A stretch of DNA of 64,000 nt from Thauera butanivorans NBRC 103042 (GCF_001591165.1 NZ_BCUG01000008.1:103106-167105); one strand, 5' to 3'. Counted from the stretch's first letter, positions 8,108 to 18,037 are shown. The notes: generated by a model not told the origin, from the sequence alone. Numbers and translations are program-made.

Positions 8108-8966
8108 ATCAGCAAGTAGTCCAGCCACGACACCGCTGCCGCGGCAGCGCATTGGACAGGCATTGTCGGCGATTACCATGGTCGCCGCCGTGATCCTGGC
8201 AGCGCCCGTCCATGCCCTGCAGCTCGTCGAGGCCAGCGACGGCGTTTCCGTCGAAGCCATCCTCTCGATCAAGGAGCCGACGCGCATCCGCATCGAGAAC
8301 GCGCCGATCACCGACGTATTCGGCAACATTCTGTCGAGCAACTGCGGCCCGTCTCCGGCGCTGCCCACGAACCCCGGCACCACGGCGCCCGGGGCCGGCC
8401 TGCCGACGATCAATCCGGGCGGCGAGATCGTGCTGGAGTGCGACCGCGACAAGGGCGAGGTCTATATCCGCCCGGTGGGCGACTCGGCAAAGCCGGTCAA
8501 CCTGTTCGTCTCGTCGGCCGACGCCACCTACACGCTGCTGTTGCGCCGTGCCGACACGCCAGCCGACACCATCGTCATCCGCGACAAGACGCCCAAGGCG
8601 TTCAGGGCGACGGGGGCGGCTCAGGCGGCGGCCGGGCCGTCGCCGAATCCCATCCGGGCGATGAAGGCCCTGCTGGTGGCGATGACCACGGACCGTGTGC
8701 CGGCGGATGTCCAGGTGGAGGAAGCCCACCGCACGATCCAGCTTTGGACGGAAGTGCGCTTCTCGTTGGTACGCCAGTACGAGGGGCGCGGTCTCATCGG
8801 GGAGAAGTTCCTGCTGCAGAACGTCGGCACCGAACCCATGGTGTTGGCGGAGCAGGAGTTCGACCGAGACGGCGGTGAGGTCGCCGGAATCGCCATCGAG
8901 CACCACAACCTGCGCCCCGGCGAGAGCACCAGCGTTTACGTGATCCGGCGCGGAGGTGGGCGATGA
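8094..8966 (+). CDS. traK: Conjugal transfer protein TraK (VirB9-like secretin component)
   Basis: 290 aa. The signal peptide ends around VHALQLVEASD. TraK forms part of the outer-membrane core with TraV and TraB. The N-terminal beta domain contains ISIKEPTRIRIENAPITDVFG-type residues, and the C-terminal beta domain ends with the NLRPGESTSVYVI segment that closes many TraK proteins. A Pro/Gly-rich loop (about residues 88-110) is inserted in the N-terminal half. It overlaps traE upstream and traB downstream (ATGA). Confidence 0.9.
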   Translation: MRANRSASSPATTPLPRQRIGQALSAITMVAAVILAAPVHALQLVEASDGVSVEAILSIKEPTRIRIENAPITDVFGNILSSNCGPSPALPTNPGTTAPGAGLPTINPGGEIVLECDRDKGEVYIRPVGDSAKPVNLFVSSADATYTLLLRRADTPADTIVIRDKTPKAFRATGAAQAAAGPSPNPIRAMKALLVAMTTDRVPADVQVEEAHRTIQLWTEVRFSLVRQYEGRGLIGEKFLLQNVGTEPMVLAEQEFDRDGGEVAGIAIEHHNLRPGESTSVYVIRRGGGR

Positions 8967-10330
8967 ACGCGCCGCGCCAACCCGCCCACGCCCTGCGCGC
9001 CCTGGCGGAACGCCTGTCGCCCAAGCAGCGCCAGTACGCGATGCTGGGGACCATCGTCGCCGGCGGCGTCGGCATCCTCTGGCTGATCTTCGCCTTCACC
9101 GGCTCCAGTGCCAGGAACGGCGAGGCCCGCACTGCCGCTGGGCAACCCGGCACCGTCACCAACATAGGCGTCATGCCGCCCGGCGGCCCGGTCAACCCGG
9201 TGGACCAATGGGTCGGCACGGCAGGACGCAAGCTCGCCCAGTACGAAGCCGAGCGCGAGGAGCAAGCACGGCTCAACAAGGACCGCCAGGCCTTCGAGGC
9301 GAAGACCCTGCAGCGCTTCGCGGAGCTGGAACAGCGGCTCACCTCGGCCCAACAGGCGGCCGCCACACCGGCGCCCCCTGCACCCAAGCCGGCAGATCCG
9401 CCGACATCCCTGCCGCCGGCGCCACCGCTGCCCAAGGCATCATCGGCAGGCGTGATGCCTCTTGGCGCCCCGGGGAACGTGGATACACCCGCGATCGCGC
9501 CGGCCGTCCCCACGATCACCCGCATCTCCCTGGGCGATCGATCCCGGTCCGGCACAAGCCCCGGCGCAACATTGAACACGGGAGCGGCCTCGGCATCGGG
9601 CCCGGGTGCCCGGACCAGGCCCACCGTCTCCACCTTCCTGCCGGTGAGTTTCACGCGCGGCACCCTGTTGGGCGGGCTCGATGCGCCCACCGGCGGCCAG
9701 TCCCAGGCCAACCCCCACCCGGTGCTGATCCGCCTTTCGGACAACAGCGTGCTGCCGAACCGCTTCCGCGGCGAATACCGCGACTGCTTCGTGATCGCGG
9801 CCGGCTACGGCGACATCAGCTCCGAGCGCGCCTACCTGCGCACCGAGAACCTGTCCTGCGTGCGGCCCGACGGCGCCACCCTCGAAGTGAAGATCCAGGG
9901 CAGCGTCTATGGCGAGGACGGCAAGGTCGGCATGCGCGGGCGCCTGGTCACCAAGCAGGGCCAGATGCTCGCCAATGCGCTACTGGCCGGCGTGGTGAGC
10001 GGCATCGGCCAGGGGCTGGCGACCTCGTCGACCGAATACAGCACCTCAGCCCTCGGCACTGTCGCCAGCGCCACCGGCGCCGAAGCCTACCGTGCCGGCC
10101 TCGGCACCGGGGTCGGCAAGGCGCTGGACCGCCTGGCCCAGTACTACATCAAGCTCGCCGAGAACACCTTCCCGGTCATCGAGGTCGATGCCGGCCGCGA
10201 GATCGACGTGGTGATCACCAAGGGCGTGCGCATCGACGTGCCGATGGCCACGAATGCCGCCCCGGCATCGCGCTTCCCCGCCGCTCCCGAAACCCGCTAC
10301 CTGGAGACCTCCGACGATGGCAACTACTGA
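8963..10330 (+). CDS. traB: Conjugal transfer protein TraB (VirB10-like)
   Basis: 455 aa. The bitopic scaffold linking inner and outer membranes: a cytoplasmic N-terminus, one membrane helix near residues 30-50, a coiled-coil segment (about 85-130, Glu/Arg/Gln-rich), a long Pro/Ala-rich periplasmic spacer, and the C-terminal TrbI/VirB10 beta-barrel domain ([51 protein letters not shown]). Two Cys in the barrel (in RDCFV and NLSCV) probably form a disulfide. ATGA overlap with traK; its end overlaps dsbC. Confidence 0.93.
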   Translation: MNAPRQPAHALRALAERLSPKQRQYAMLGTIVAGGVGILWLIFAFTGSSARNGEARTAAGQPGTVTNIGVMPPGGPVNPVDQWVGTAGRKLAQYEAEREEQARLNKDRQAFEAKTLQRFAELEQRLTSAQQAAATPAPPAPKPADPPTSLPPAPPLPKASSAGVMPLGAPGNVDTPAIAPAVPTITRISLGDRSRSGTSPGATLNTGAASASGPGARTRPTVSTFLPVSFTRGTLLGGLDAPTGGQSQANPHPVLIRLSDNSVLPNRFRGEYRDCFVIAAGYGDISSERAYLRTENLSCVRPDGATLEVKIQGSVYGEDGKVGMRGRLVTKQGQMLANALLAGVVSGIGQGLATSSTEYSTSALGTVASATGAEAYRAGLGTGVGKALDRLAQYYIKLAENTFPVIEVDAGREIDVVITKGVRIDVPMATNAAPASRFPAAPETRYLETSDDGNY

Positions 10331-11120
10331 AGCCGTGCGCGGCCGCTACGCGGCGATCGCGCTGGTCACCGCGTTCGCGGGCGCATTCCCGCCGGCGCAC
10401 GCCGCGACGTCCGACGAATCCCGCCTCCTGGCCGCCTTGCAGAAGGCCCATCCCGGCACGCGCTTCACCGAGGTCACGCGCTCCCCGGTGGCCGGCCTTT
10501 TTGAGGTCTGGATGGACGGCAACGTCGCCTACGTCTCGGCCAACACCCCGCGCTATTTCCTGTTCGGCCGGCTGTTCGACACCGATACCCTGCGGGACCT
10601 CACCGGCCCGAAGCTGGCGCAGGCCGCGCGCACCGGCAGCTCGGGCGAATCGGCCGGCGTGCAAGCACCAATCCCTCCGGTTGCCTTCGACCAGTTGCCG
10701 CTCGCCGATGCGATCAAGACGGTGCACGGCAAGGGCGAGCGCCGGCTCGCCGTCTTCAGCGATCCCAACTGCCCCTACTGCAGGCAGTTGGAGCCGGAGC
10801 TCGCGAGCCTCGACAACGTCACCGTCTACACCTTCCTCGTGCCCTTTCAGGGCGAGACCAAACCGATCGCGGTGTGGTGCGCGGCCGATCGTGAGCAGGC
10901 CTGGGAGCGCCTGATGCTCCAGGGCGACGAGACGCTCCTCAGCCCCGGCGCAACCTGCGAGCACCCCATCGCCCGCAACTTGGAGTTGGCCCGCCGCCTC
11001 GGCGTGCAAGGCACGCCCACCCTGGTCTGGGCAGATGGCACGCGTACCGAAGGCTTGGTGGGGCGCACGGTACTGAAGGCACGACTCGCCCAGGCCGGCA
11101 TCCCGGAGCGGCAACCATGA
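10317..11120 (+). CDS. dsbC: DsbC-like thiol:disulfide isomerase of the conjugation operon
   Basis: 267 aa from the ATG at 10317, which leaves a normal signal peptide (to AHAA). An in-frame ATG at 10254 would add an arginine- and proline-rich leader and is rejected. It has the dimerisation-type N-domain and a thioredoxin fold with Cys152-Pro-Tyr-Cys155 ([11 protein letters not shown]) and the cis-Pro loop [10 protein letters not shown]. It should shuffle disulfides in Cys-rich channel proteins (TraN, TraU, TraB). Its place between traB and traV matches the dsbC genes of SXT/R391-type systems. It overlaps traB (14 bases) and traV (ATGA). Confidence 0.9.
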   Translation: MATTEAVRGRYAAIALVTAFAGAFPPAHAATSDESRLLAALQKAHPGTRFTEVTRSPVAGLFEVWMDGNVAYVSANTPRYFLFGRLFDTDTLRDLTGPKLAQAARTGSSGESAGVQAPIPPVAFDQLPLADAIKTVHGKGERRLAVFSDPNCPYCRQLEPELASLDNVTVYTFLVPFQGETKPIAVWCAADREQAWERLMLQGDETLLSPGATCEHPIARNLELARRLGVQGTPTLVWADGTRTEGLVGRTVLKARLAQAGIPERQP

Positions 11121-11704
11121 AGGCCCTTGTCCTGCGCATCGCCACGGCCTGCCTGCTCCTCCCCCTGAGCGCCTGCATGAACATGTCGGGACTGGGCGGC
11201 GACTCGAAGTACGCCTGCAAGGCTCCCGAAGGGGTCGCCTGCGAATCGGTGTCGGGCACCTATGCCAACGCCCTTCAGCACAACCTGCCCAGCCAGCGGG
11301 CGCGGCGCTCCCCCGCCGTGCAGAAAGAGGAATCCGGCGAGCGGGCGCCTCTAGCGACGATGCGCGCCGCATCGTCCGCAGCCGCCGACGATGCCGTTCC
11401 CGGCGTGACGCCCGCCCCCCTGCGCTCCCAGGCCCGCGTGCTGCGCCTGTGGATCAAGCCCTGGGAAGACGCGGACGGTGACCTGTACGACCAGGGCTAC
11501 GTGTATGTGCAAGTCGACAATGGCCAATGGCTGATCGACCACCTGCAGCGCCAGATCCTCGACGCCTATGCGCCATTGAAGCCGCCGCCCCAGTCCGCGC
11601 CTGATGGCGCCACCGACGCGAACCCCGGGGGCAACTCGCCGGCCGCACCGGGCTTGCTGCAGCGGCCGCCCATCACCGGACCCGGCGCCAGCCGCGCACA
11701 GTGA
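11117..11704 (+). CDS. traV: Conjugal transfer lipoprotein TraV
   Basis: 195 aa. A clean lipoprotein signal (LLLPLSAC, Cys19 or 20) is followed by the TraV hallmarks [30 protein letters not shown]. TraV is the VirB7-like lipoprotein that binds TraK at the outer membrane. The C-terminal tail after residue 155 is Pro/Gly-rich and disordered, longer than in F TraV. Both ends overlap or nearly touch their neighbours (ATGA with dsbC; traC begins 7 bases after the stop). Confidence 0.92.
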   Translation: MKALVLRIATACLLLPLSACMNMSGLGGDSKYACKAPEGVACESVSGTYANALQHNLPSQRARRSPAVQKEESGERAPLATMRAASSAAADDAVPGVTPAPLRSQARVLRLWIKPWEDADGDLYDQGYVYVQVDNGQWLIDHLQRQILDAYAPLKPPPQSAPDGATDANPGGNSPAAPGLLQRPPITGPGASRAQ

Positions 11705-11711
11705 GGACGTC

Positions 11712-14273
11712 ATGAGCACCCCGCATCTCGACACCCCTACACCCCGCAGCCGCCGCGAGGCGCCGCGCTTCCCCTTCGGCCAGCCGGTGGAGACGCCGGC
11801 CGAGCAGTTCGCCAACTGGCTCCCCTACTCCGCCTACCTCGCCACTGAGAAGATTTTCGTGAACCGCGACAGCATGGGCTTCCTACTGGAAGTCATGCCC
11901 CAGTCCGGCGCCGACGAGCGCATGGCGGAAGTCTTGGTCTCCCTCTACGCCAACTGCCCGACCGGCACTGGCATCCAGTTCCACCTCTTCGCCTCGCCCC
12001 AGGTGCACGAGCCCTTGCGCCGCTACGCCAACCTGCGGGTCGAGGACGCGACCCAGGCCGAACAGGCCAAAGCTTGGGGCCGCCCGGCCCGTAACGGCAA
12101 CCTGTTTCGGAAGCTCGCCCGCCAGCGCGTCGGCCACCTGCTGCAAGGCGCGCAGAAGTCGCTCACGGCGGGCTTCCACTACACGATCCGGGACTTTCGC
12201 CTGATGCTCTCCGTCGCCTTCCCGGGCGACGCAGAAGACCTCAACCGGCGCGACGAATTGATGGCGCTGCGCGACTCGATGTCCTCGACGCTGCGCTCGG
12301 CCTCCCTCCCGAACCGTGTCTGCGACGCAGCGGACCTGATCAACTGGTGCGCCCTCTTCACCAACCCCGATCGCATTTCGCAGACCGACGCCCCGGACCT
12401 GCACTACGACGACGGGCGCGAGCTGCGCGACCAGATCGTCGACTTCGACACCATCCAGGACCCGCACCCGGGCGGCCTCACCTTGTGGAAGGAAGCGAGC
12501 CCCGATGTGCTGGAAGCGCGCTTCTACTCGATCAAGAGCTTCCCGGAACGCTTCGCGCTGTGGCAGATGGGTTCCCTCATCGGCGACCTGATGCAGCCGG
12601 CGCTGCAGTACAGCGCGCCCTTCCTGCTGACCCTGGGCGTGCATGTGCTCGACCCCAACGTCACCAAGTCGGTGGTGACCGCCAACCACGTGCGGGCGAC
12701 GCAGAACGCCAAGTCCAAGATGGCCGACGTCATGCCCGACGTGAAGAAGAAACTGGACGACTGGACCGCCGCAGCGGACGCCGTCGACACCGGCGGCAGC
12801 CTGGTGAGCCTCTACCACCAGTTGGCGCTCTTCACCGCCCCCGGGAAAGCGGTCGCCGCCCACGAAGCCGCCAACGCGATCTGGCGCGGCCGCGGCTTTC
12901 AGTTGAACGCCGACGCCTACATGCACCGCCAGGCGCTGCTGGCGAGCCTCCCCATGACGCTGACCGAGAAGTTCCACAAGGACCTGGTGAAGATGCGCCG
13001 GGTCACGCGCAAGACCATGGCCAACGCCATCCACATGGCGCCGCTGATCGCGGAGTGGCGCGGCACGCGCACCCCGGCCCTGGTCTTCGGCGGCCGGCGT
13101 GGCCAGTTGATGACGCTGGACATCTTCGACAACGACCTGGGCAACTACAACTTCGCCATCATCGGCGCGCCCGGCTCCGGCAAGTCGGTGCTGATGAACG
13201 AGATGGCGTGGTCCTACCGTGCCATCGGCGCCAAGGTCTGGATGCTCGACCTCGGGCGCTCCTTCGAGAAGCTGTGCCGCAAGGCCCAGGGCACCTACAT
13301 CGAGTTCCGCCCGGACGTCGGCATCTGCCTCGACCCGTTCACCCACATCGTCGACATCAATGAAGACATCGACATGCTGGTGCCCGGCATCGCGAAGATG
13401 TGCTCGATGCAGCACGCGCTCGAAGAGGTCCAGTACAAGGCGATCTCGGCGATGGTCTTGAAGCTCTGGCGCGAATACGGGAACGGGCTGCGCATCACGG
13501 GACTGCGCGATGCCTTCAAGGGCGGGACCATCGAGGAACTCGGCGTGGTCAATGATCAGCGCATCAAGGACCTCGCCATCATGCTCAACCCCTATGCGCG
13601 CGGCGGGCAGTACGAGCGCTTCTTCGAGGGCCGAAACAACGTCGATTTCTCCAACGACTTCATCGTCATTGAGAACGAGGAGCTGAAGCGCCGGCCCGAC
13701 CTCCATGCGGTGGTCAATATCCTGCTGCTGCACCGGATCACCGGCGAGATGTACCTCACCCGCAACCGGCGCAAGGTGCTGTTCGTCGACGAGCTGAAGC
13801 AACAGCTGGGGGACATCGGCGCCGACGATCCCGTCAAGGCAGCCGTGATCGAGGAGGCGGCCCGACGCGCCCGCAAGTACGGCGGCGCCTTGGGCACGGC
13901 GACACAAAGTGCCGACGACTTTTACGGCTCGGCGCAGATGGAAGCTGCTTTCAACTGTTCCGACTGGGTCTTCCTGCTGCGCCAGAAGCCCGAGTCCATC
14001 GAGATGCTCGACCGCAAGGGCCGGCTCACCATGGACGAGCCGAAAAAGCGCCTCTTGAACTCGCTGCGCACCGAGGCCGGCGTGTTCTCCGAGCTCTACA
14101 TCTCCTCGCCGGTGGGCGAAGGCGTGGCCCGCGCCATCCTCGATCCGGCCACCCACCTGCTGTTCTCCAACAAGCTCGAGGACAACGCGCCCATCGACGA
14201 ATTGCGCGCCCAGGGCCTGTCGATCGATGAGGCGATCAGCGAACTGTTGCGGCGCCGGGGGCACGCGGTATGA
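11712..14273 (+). CDS. traC: Type IV secretion ATPase TraC (VirB4-like)
   Basis: 853 aa from the ATG at 11712, 7 bases after traV; an earlier in-frame ATG at 11604 lies inside traV and is rejected. The N-terminal TraC_F domain (EQFANWLPYSAYLATEKIF) precedes the ATPase core with Walker A GAPGSGKS at 485-492 and Walker B KVLFVDEL. Conserved late motifs include EEAARRARKYGG and FLLRQKPES. TraC is the peripheral inner-membrane ATPase needed for pilus assembly and DNA transfer. Length and motifs are normal for F-type TraC, and it overlaps trbI by ATGA. Confidence 0.95.
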   Translation: MSTPHLDTPTPRSRREAPRFPFGQPVETPAEQFANWLPYSAYLATEKIFVNRDSMGFLLEVMPQSGADERMAEVLVSLYANCPTGTGIQFHLFASPQVHEPLRRYANLRVEDATQAEQAKAWGRPARNGNLFRKLARQRVGHLLQGAQKSLTAGFHYTIRDFRLMLSVAFPGDAEDLNRRDELMALRDSMSSTLRSASLPNRVCDAADLINWCALFTNPDRISQTDAPDLHYDDGRELRDQIVDFDTIQDPHPGGLTLWKEASPDVLEARFYSIKSFPERFALWQMGSLIGDLMQPALQYSAPFLLTLGVHVLDPNVTKSVVTANHVRATQNAKSKMADVMPDVKKKLDDWTAAADAVDTGGSLVSLYHQLALFTAPGKAVAAHEAANAIWRGRGFQLNADAYMHRQALLASLPMTLTEKFHKDLVKMRRVTRKTMANAIHMAPLIAEWRGTRTPALVFGGRRGQLMTLDIFDNDLGNYNFAIIGAPGSGKSVLMNEMAWSYRAIGAKVWMLDLGRSFEKLCRKAQGTYIEFRPDVGICLDPFTHIVDINEDIDMLVPGIAKMCSMQHALEEVQYKAISAMVLKLWREYGNGLRITGLRDAFKGGTIEELGVVNDQRIKDLAIMLNPYARGGQYERFFEGRNNVDFSNDFIVIENEELKRRPDLHAVVNILLLHRITGEMYLTRNRRKVLFVDELKQQLGDIGADDPVKAAVIEEAARRARKYGGALGTATQSADDFYGSAQMEAAFNCSDWVFLLRQKPESIEMLDRKGRLTMDEPKKRLLNSLRTEAGVFSELYISSPVGEGVARAILDPATHLLFSNKLEDNAPIDELRAQGLSIDEAISELLRRRGHAV

Positions 14274-14650
14274 AAGCGAGCGTTCTCCACTGGCTCGCCC
14301 ATGGCTTGGTGACGCTGTTCGTGGTGGCCGCATCGCTCGCAGCCTACGACCGCTGGGTGCTGCGGCCGGCCCTGGTCATCGGCGTGGTCGATGTCGCTGA
14401 GGTGTACCGCGCCAAGGAAGCCGAGTTCACCCAGATCCTCACCCAGACGCTCAGTCAGCCCTCCTCGGAGGAAGACCGGCAGAAGGCGCTCTCCATGGCG
14501 CGTGCCTTCGCCCAGCGCCTGCCGGCCGCCCTTGATGAGCTGCCGCGGGAATGCGGCTGCCTGGTACTCCTCAAGACCGCCGTCGCCGGACCGACGCCGA
14601 ACACCGTCGACCTGACAGCCCGACTGCGCAGAATGGTGGAAGCCCCATGA
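14270..14650 (+). CDS. trbI: F-type TrbI protein
   Basis: 126 aa. A small bitopic inner-membrane protein: one N-terminal helix (LVTLFVVAASLAAYDRWV), then a soluble periplasmic part with VIGVVDVAEVYRAKEAEFTQ and a helical C-terminal half. These features and the position directly after traC match TrbI of F, which influences pilus retraction. Translationally coupled on both sides (ATGA with traC and with the S26 peptidase gene). Confidence 0.85.
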   Translation: MKASVLHWLAHGLVTLFVVAASLAAYDRWVLRPALVIGVVDVAEVYRAKEAEFTQILTQTLSQPSSEEDRQKALSMARAFAQRLPAALDELPRECGCLVLLKTAVAGPTPNTVDLTARLRRMVEAP

Positions 14651-15237
14651 AAGAACCGACCCTGCCGTTGGCACCTCGCGTCCCGGCCCGCTCCCTCGGG
14701 TGGCGCGCCGTCGACCACTTCGCCGACTTCCTGCGCCACGTGCGCCGGCGCTGGTACCTCTATCTGCCGGTCTTCGCGATCTGGGGCCTCGCCTATGTGC
14801 GGCTCTTCATCGATGCGACGCCGCGCCTGCCCGTACTGTTCAACTGGACGCCCAGCCTGCCCTACCGGGTCGCGCTGCTGGTCGAGGATGCCGGTGAGCT
14901 ACATCGCGGCGACTACGTGGTGTTCGCCTTCGCGGGCGCAGCGCAGGCCGACTACCCCGGCTTGCGCGGCCAGCCTTTCTTCAAGATCGTCCGTGGGCTG
15001 CCTGGGGATACGGTCACGGTGCGCGGCCGGATCGTCGCCATCAACGGGATGCCAGTCGGGGTCGCCAAGACCCACGCCCACGACCGGCGCCCTCTGGCAC
15101 CGATCGCGCCCACGGTCATTCCGCCCGGCTACTTCTACGTGCAAGGCACCAGCCCCGACTCCTTCGATTCGCGCTACGCAGCGAGCGGGCTGGTTCGCGC
15201 CGATCAAATGATCGGCCGCGCGGTGCCGCTGTTCTAA
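14647..15237 (+). CDS. S26-family signal peptidase, TraF/TrhF-like
   Basis: 196 aa from the ATG at 14647 overlapping the trbI stop. An N-terminal membrane helix (WYLYLPVFAIWGLAYVRLFI) is followed by the peptidase boxes: the nucleophile Ser in TPSLPYR, the general-base Lys in FFKIVRGLPGDTV, and a closing GTSPDSFDSRYAASG box. RP4 TraF and R27/SXT TrhF are relatives; RP4 TraF processes the pilin. F itself uses host LepB, so this element carries its own candidate for cleaving the TraA leader. I leave the symbol empty because traF is also used for the unrelated thioredoxin-like protein downstream. Confidence 0.88.
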   Translation: MKEPTLPLAPRVPARSLGWRAVDHFADFLRHVRRRWYLYLPVFAIWGLAYVRLFIDATPRLPVLFNWTPSLPYRVALLVEDAGELHRGDYVVFAFAGAAQADYPGLRGQPFFKIVRGLPGDTVTVRGRIVAINGMPVGVAKTHAHDRRPLAPIAPTVIPPGYFYVQGTSPDSFDSRYAASGLVRADQMIGRAVPLF

Positions 15238-15248
15238 CGGAGGCGGGC

Positions 15249-15650
15249 ATGAAGCATCGCACCGCACTGATGTCGCGGCTCGCCCCCCGGCTCACCGCCG
15301 TCGTCCTGGTCGCCACCTCCGCCGCTCTGCCGGTGTGGGGACAAACCAGTCCGGCGCACGGCGCGCTGCCGAAATCGGATGCCTACGCCGACGAGATGCC
15401 GCTCGACGACTACCTGGGCCTCCTGCAGCGGATCGCCCCCGCCGCCGAAGCCGGTGCCCGGGCTTACCTCGCGGCATTCCAGCGGCGCTGCGGCCGCCCC
15501 ATGCATACCAGCGAGTTGCGCCGCGCCTTTTCCCAGGGCGACGGCGATCCGGTCCTGCTGGGGCTGATCCGCGCCAGCCACCTGCGGGATGCGGCGGGAG
15601 AAGCCGAATGGGCGCGGCAGGTGCGCTGCCCGGGCGGGAGCACGCCATGA
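15249..15650 (+). CDS. Orphan secreted protein of the tra operon, 133 aa
   Basis: I do not recognise the family. There is an N-terminal signal peptide (hydrophobic TAVVLVATSAALPVWG) and a mature domain of ~100 residues, mostly helical, with two cysteines (FQRRCGRP and QVRCPG) that could pair in the periplasm. GGAGG lies just ahead of the ATG, and the stop overlaps the traW start. Because it is embedded between the S26 peptidase and TraW in a compact operon, it is probably a lineage-specific accessory of pilus assembly. Confidence 0.75.
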   Translation: MKHRTALMSRLAPRLTAVVLVATSAALPVWGQTSPAHGALPKSDAYADEMPLDDYLGLLQRIAPAAEAGARAYLAAFQRRCGRPMHTSELRRAFSQGDGDPVLLGLIRASHLRDAAGEAEWARQVRCPGGSTP

Positions 15651-16279
15651 CCGCACTCAAGATGCTCGTCGTCGCGGCAGGTCTGAGCCTCCTTGCGCCC
15701 ACCGCGTTCGCCATGGAGTTGGGCGTCATCGGCCCGACCTACGAGATCAGCGAACCCCACCTGCTGCAGATGATCGAGCGGCGCTTGCGGGACATGGAAC
15801 GCAGCGGCGATCTCAAGCGCCTGGAAGAGCAAGCCCGGGTCCGCGGCATCGAGTCCGTAAAACACCCTCCGCCAGTGGCAGGCCTGCACCCCACCGAGAC
15901 CGCGCGGACCTACTACGTCGATCCGAGCTTCACCCTCGATCGCAACATCCTCGGCCCCCAGGGCGAACTGCTGTTTGCCGCCGGGACGCGCAAGAACCCG
16001 CTGGAGGTGGTGTCGCTGTCCCGGCACCTGCTGTTCTTCGACGCCCGCGACCCGCGTCAAGTCGGCCGGGCGCGGCAGCTGATGGCGTCGTACCGGGGAC
16101 GCGTCAAGCCGATCCTGGTGGGCGGTTCCTATCTGGAGCTGATGAAGTCCTGGCGCATCCCCCTCTACTACGACCAGCACGGCCTGCTCACGCGTCGCCT
16201 GGGCATCGCCCAGGTGCCGGCCCTGGTCTCCCAGGAGGGGCTGCGGCTACGGGTCGATGAACTGGAGCTTGCGCGATGA
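15647..16279 (+). CDS. traW: Conjugal transfer protein TraW
   Basis: 210 aa from the ATG at 15647. The signal peptide ends at AFA-MELG. The mature protein starts with the TraW-type LGVIGPTYEISEPHLLQMIERRL and contains TYYVDPSFTLDRNIL and PLYYDQHGLLTRRLGIAQVPALVSQEG, which are diagnostic. TraW acts in the periplasm with TraU and TrbC in F-pilus assembly and DNA transfer. Coupled to the upstream orphan and to traU by ATGA overlaps. Confidence 0.93.
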   Translation: MTALKMLVVAAGLSLLAPTAFAMELGVIGPTYEISEPHLLQMIERRLRDMERSGDLKRLEEQARVRGIESVKHPPPVAGLHPTETARTYYVDPSFTLDRNILGPQGELLFAAGTRKNPLEVVSLSRHLLFFDARDPRQVGRARQLMASYRGRVKPILVGGSYLELMKSWRIPLYYDQHGLLTRRLGIAQVPALVSQEGLRLRVDELELAR

Positions 16280-17301
16280 CCCGGCAACGTTTGCTCCTAC
16301 TACCCTTCGTGCTGGCGCTGCTCCTCGGCCTCGCCACCCTGCCGGCCCGGGCCGCCGGCGCGGCCACCTGCGTCGGCAAGTTCCCCAATCCCATCACCGA
16401 CATCTGCTGGTCTTGCATCCTGCCCATCAGCATCGGCAGCGCCCGCGTCGCCAATTTCGGCGACCAGGAAGACACGGACAACCCGGCCAGCCCGGTCTGC
16501 AGTTGCGGCGTCAATCCGGCCATCGGGCTCTCAATCGGCTTCTGGGAGCCCGCACGGCACGTCGAAGCGGTGCGGAAGCCCTTCTGCCTCGTCTCCCTGG
16601 GCGGCGTCGATCTCGACCCGGGCATCCCGGCACCGGAGGCCGCGCGCTTCACCCGCCCGGAAGGCGACGGCGACGGCGGCAGCTTCTACCAGGCGCACTT
16701 CTACGTGAACCCGGTGATGTACTGGCTGGAGGTGGTGACCGACTTCCCCTGCCTGGAAAGGGGCTCGTTCGACCTCGCCTACCTCACCGAGGTCGATCCG
16801 CTGTGGAACGACGACGAGCTCACCCTGATCCTCAACCCGGACGCCGTGCTCTTCGCCAATCCGGTCGCCATCGCCGCTTGCGCGGCCGACTGCGTCGCGG
16901 CCTCGGTGGGCTTCGGCCTCAGGGAGCTCTTCTGGTGCGCCGGCTGCCAGGGGGGCATCTACCCGCTCGACGGCCACGTGCCCTACCACCTGGGGGGCGT
17001 GCGCACGGCCGCGCTGATGGCCCAGCGCCTGACCGCGAAGATGCACCGCGAACTGATCGCCTGGGGCTGGCACGGGACGCCCGGCCTGTGCGGACCGTAC
17101 TTCGAGCCAGTCATGGACAAGACCGCCTACAAGACCCAGCTCACCTACCCGATCCCCAACACCGCGAAGGACGCCGGCCGCTGCTGCCAGCCCTTCGGCC
17201 GTACCACCGTGCTCTGGGGTGCCGGCAAGGAATACCCCGTGCGCGGCGAGGACTTCGCCTTCATGTTGTTTCGCAAAAGGAACTGCTGTGTCGGCTTCTA
17301 A
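16276..17301 (+). CDS. traU: Conjugal transfer protein TraU
   Basis: 341 aa. Signal peptide (LLLLPFVLALLLGLATLPARA), then the Cys-rich TraU domain: CVGKFPNPITDICWSCILPI, SPVCSCG, CAGCQGGIYPL. TraU is a periplasmic protein important for DNA transfer more than pilus formation in F. The high Cys count fits the presence of two thioredoxin-fold proteins encoded in the operon. Its 3' end overlaps trbC by 14 bases. Confidence 0.94.
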   Translation: MTRQRLLLLPFVLALLLGLATLPARAAGAATCVGKFPNPITDICWSCILPISIGSARVANFGDQEDTDNPASPVCSCGVNPAIGLSIGFWEPARHVEAVRKPFCLVSLGGVDLDPGIPAPEAARFTRPEGDGDGGSFYQAHFYVNPVMYWLEVVTDFPCLERGSFDLAYLTEVDPLWNDDELTLILNPDAVLFANPVAIAACAADCVAASVGFGLRELFWCAGCQGGIYPLDGHVPYHLGGVRTAALMAQRLTAKMHRELIAWGWHGTPGLCGPYFEPVMDKTAYKTQLTYPIPNTAKDAGRCCQPFGRTTVLWGAGKEYPVRGEDFAFMLFRKRNCCVGF

Positions 17302-18037
17302 TCTCGCCCTTCCCGCCCTCGCCTTCGCTGCGGCGCTTGTAGCGAGCGCCCAGGCCCTGGCAGAGGACCCGCCGCTGATCACCGATGCGGACATCGAACG
17401 AGCCCGCCGCGAACAGCCCGCGATCTCCGATCAAGACATCGAGCGGGCGCGGCAGCGACACCGCATGCCGAGCGACGCCGAACTGGAAGCCGCGCCGGTG
17501 CCGGCCCGGCCCAACCTCGACGCCCTGCCGACACCGGCGGCCCCTGCCGCGATCGACCTCGATGCGCTGGCGCGGGGCTATGCATCGCAAGCGCAGGAGA
17601 TGAGCCGAGCAGAGGGACTGGCGTCCGGGCCGGGACTCCTGGTGTTCGTCAGCCTCTCCATACCGCAGCCCACGCTGCAGCGCCTCATCGACCAGGCCGC
17701 ACGCGCCCAGGCTTCGATCGTCCTCCGGGGCTTCGCCGACGGGTCGCTGCGCACCACCGTCGCCTGGGTGCAGCGCCTCATCGGCGACCGGCAAGTGGCG
17801 GTGCAAATCGATCCGCAGGCCTTCGACCGCTATGCCGTCACCCGGGTCCCGACCTTCGTGCTGGTGCGCGATGGCGCCCGACCGGTCCCCTGCGCCGGTG
17901 GCAGCTGCGCGCCGTCCGAGATCTTCCTGCGGACCTCCGGCGACGTGAGCTTGGACTACGCGCTGGAATACATGCAGCGGTCGGCACCCGGGTTCGCCCC
18001 GGCAGCCGACATCTTCCTGAAGCGGATTCGGGGATAG
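17288..18037 (+). CDS. trbC: F-type TrbC protein
   Basis: 249 aa starting at GTG 17288 inside the end of traU, with AAAGGA upstream; this gives an immediate signal peptide (to AQALA). An ATG at 17219 in frame would place Cys-rich traU shadow sequence before it and is rejected. The C-terminal thioredoxin-like TrbC domain (GLLVFVSLSIPQPTLQRLIDQA, VLRGFADGS, QIDPQAFDRYAVTRVPTFVLV) is clear, without a CxxC pair in the active-site position. TrbC works with TraW in pilus assembly. A Pro-rich linker with two repeated ISDQDIERAR-like units lies near residues 35-60. Confidence 0.9.
   Translation: MSASNLALPALAFAAALVASAQALAEDPPLITDADIERARREQPAISDQDIERARQRHRMPSDAELEAAPVPARPNLDALPTPAAPAAIDLDALARGYASQAQEMSRAEGLASGPGLLVFVSLSIPQPTLQRLIDQAARAQASIVLRGFADGSLRTTVAWVQRLIGDRQVAVQIDPQAFDRYAVTRVPTFVLVRDGARPVPCAGGSCAPSEIFLRTSGDVSLDYALEYMQRSAPGFAPAADIFLKRIRG

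Noticed and set aside
11883..14333. Minus-strand open frame of 816 codons
   Set aside because: Antisense to traC, which carries intact Walker motifs; the frame shows only low-complexity His/Arg/Val-rich sequence.
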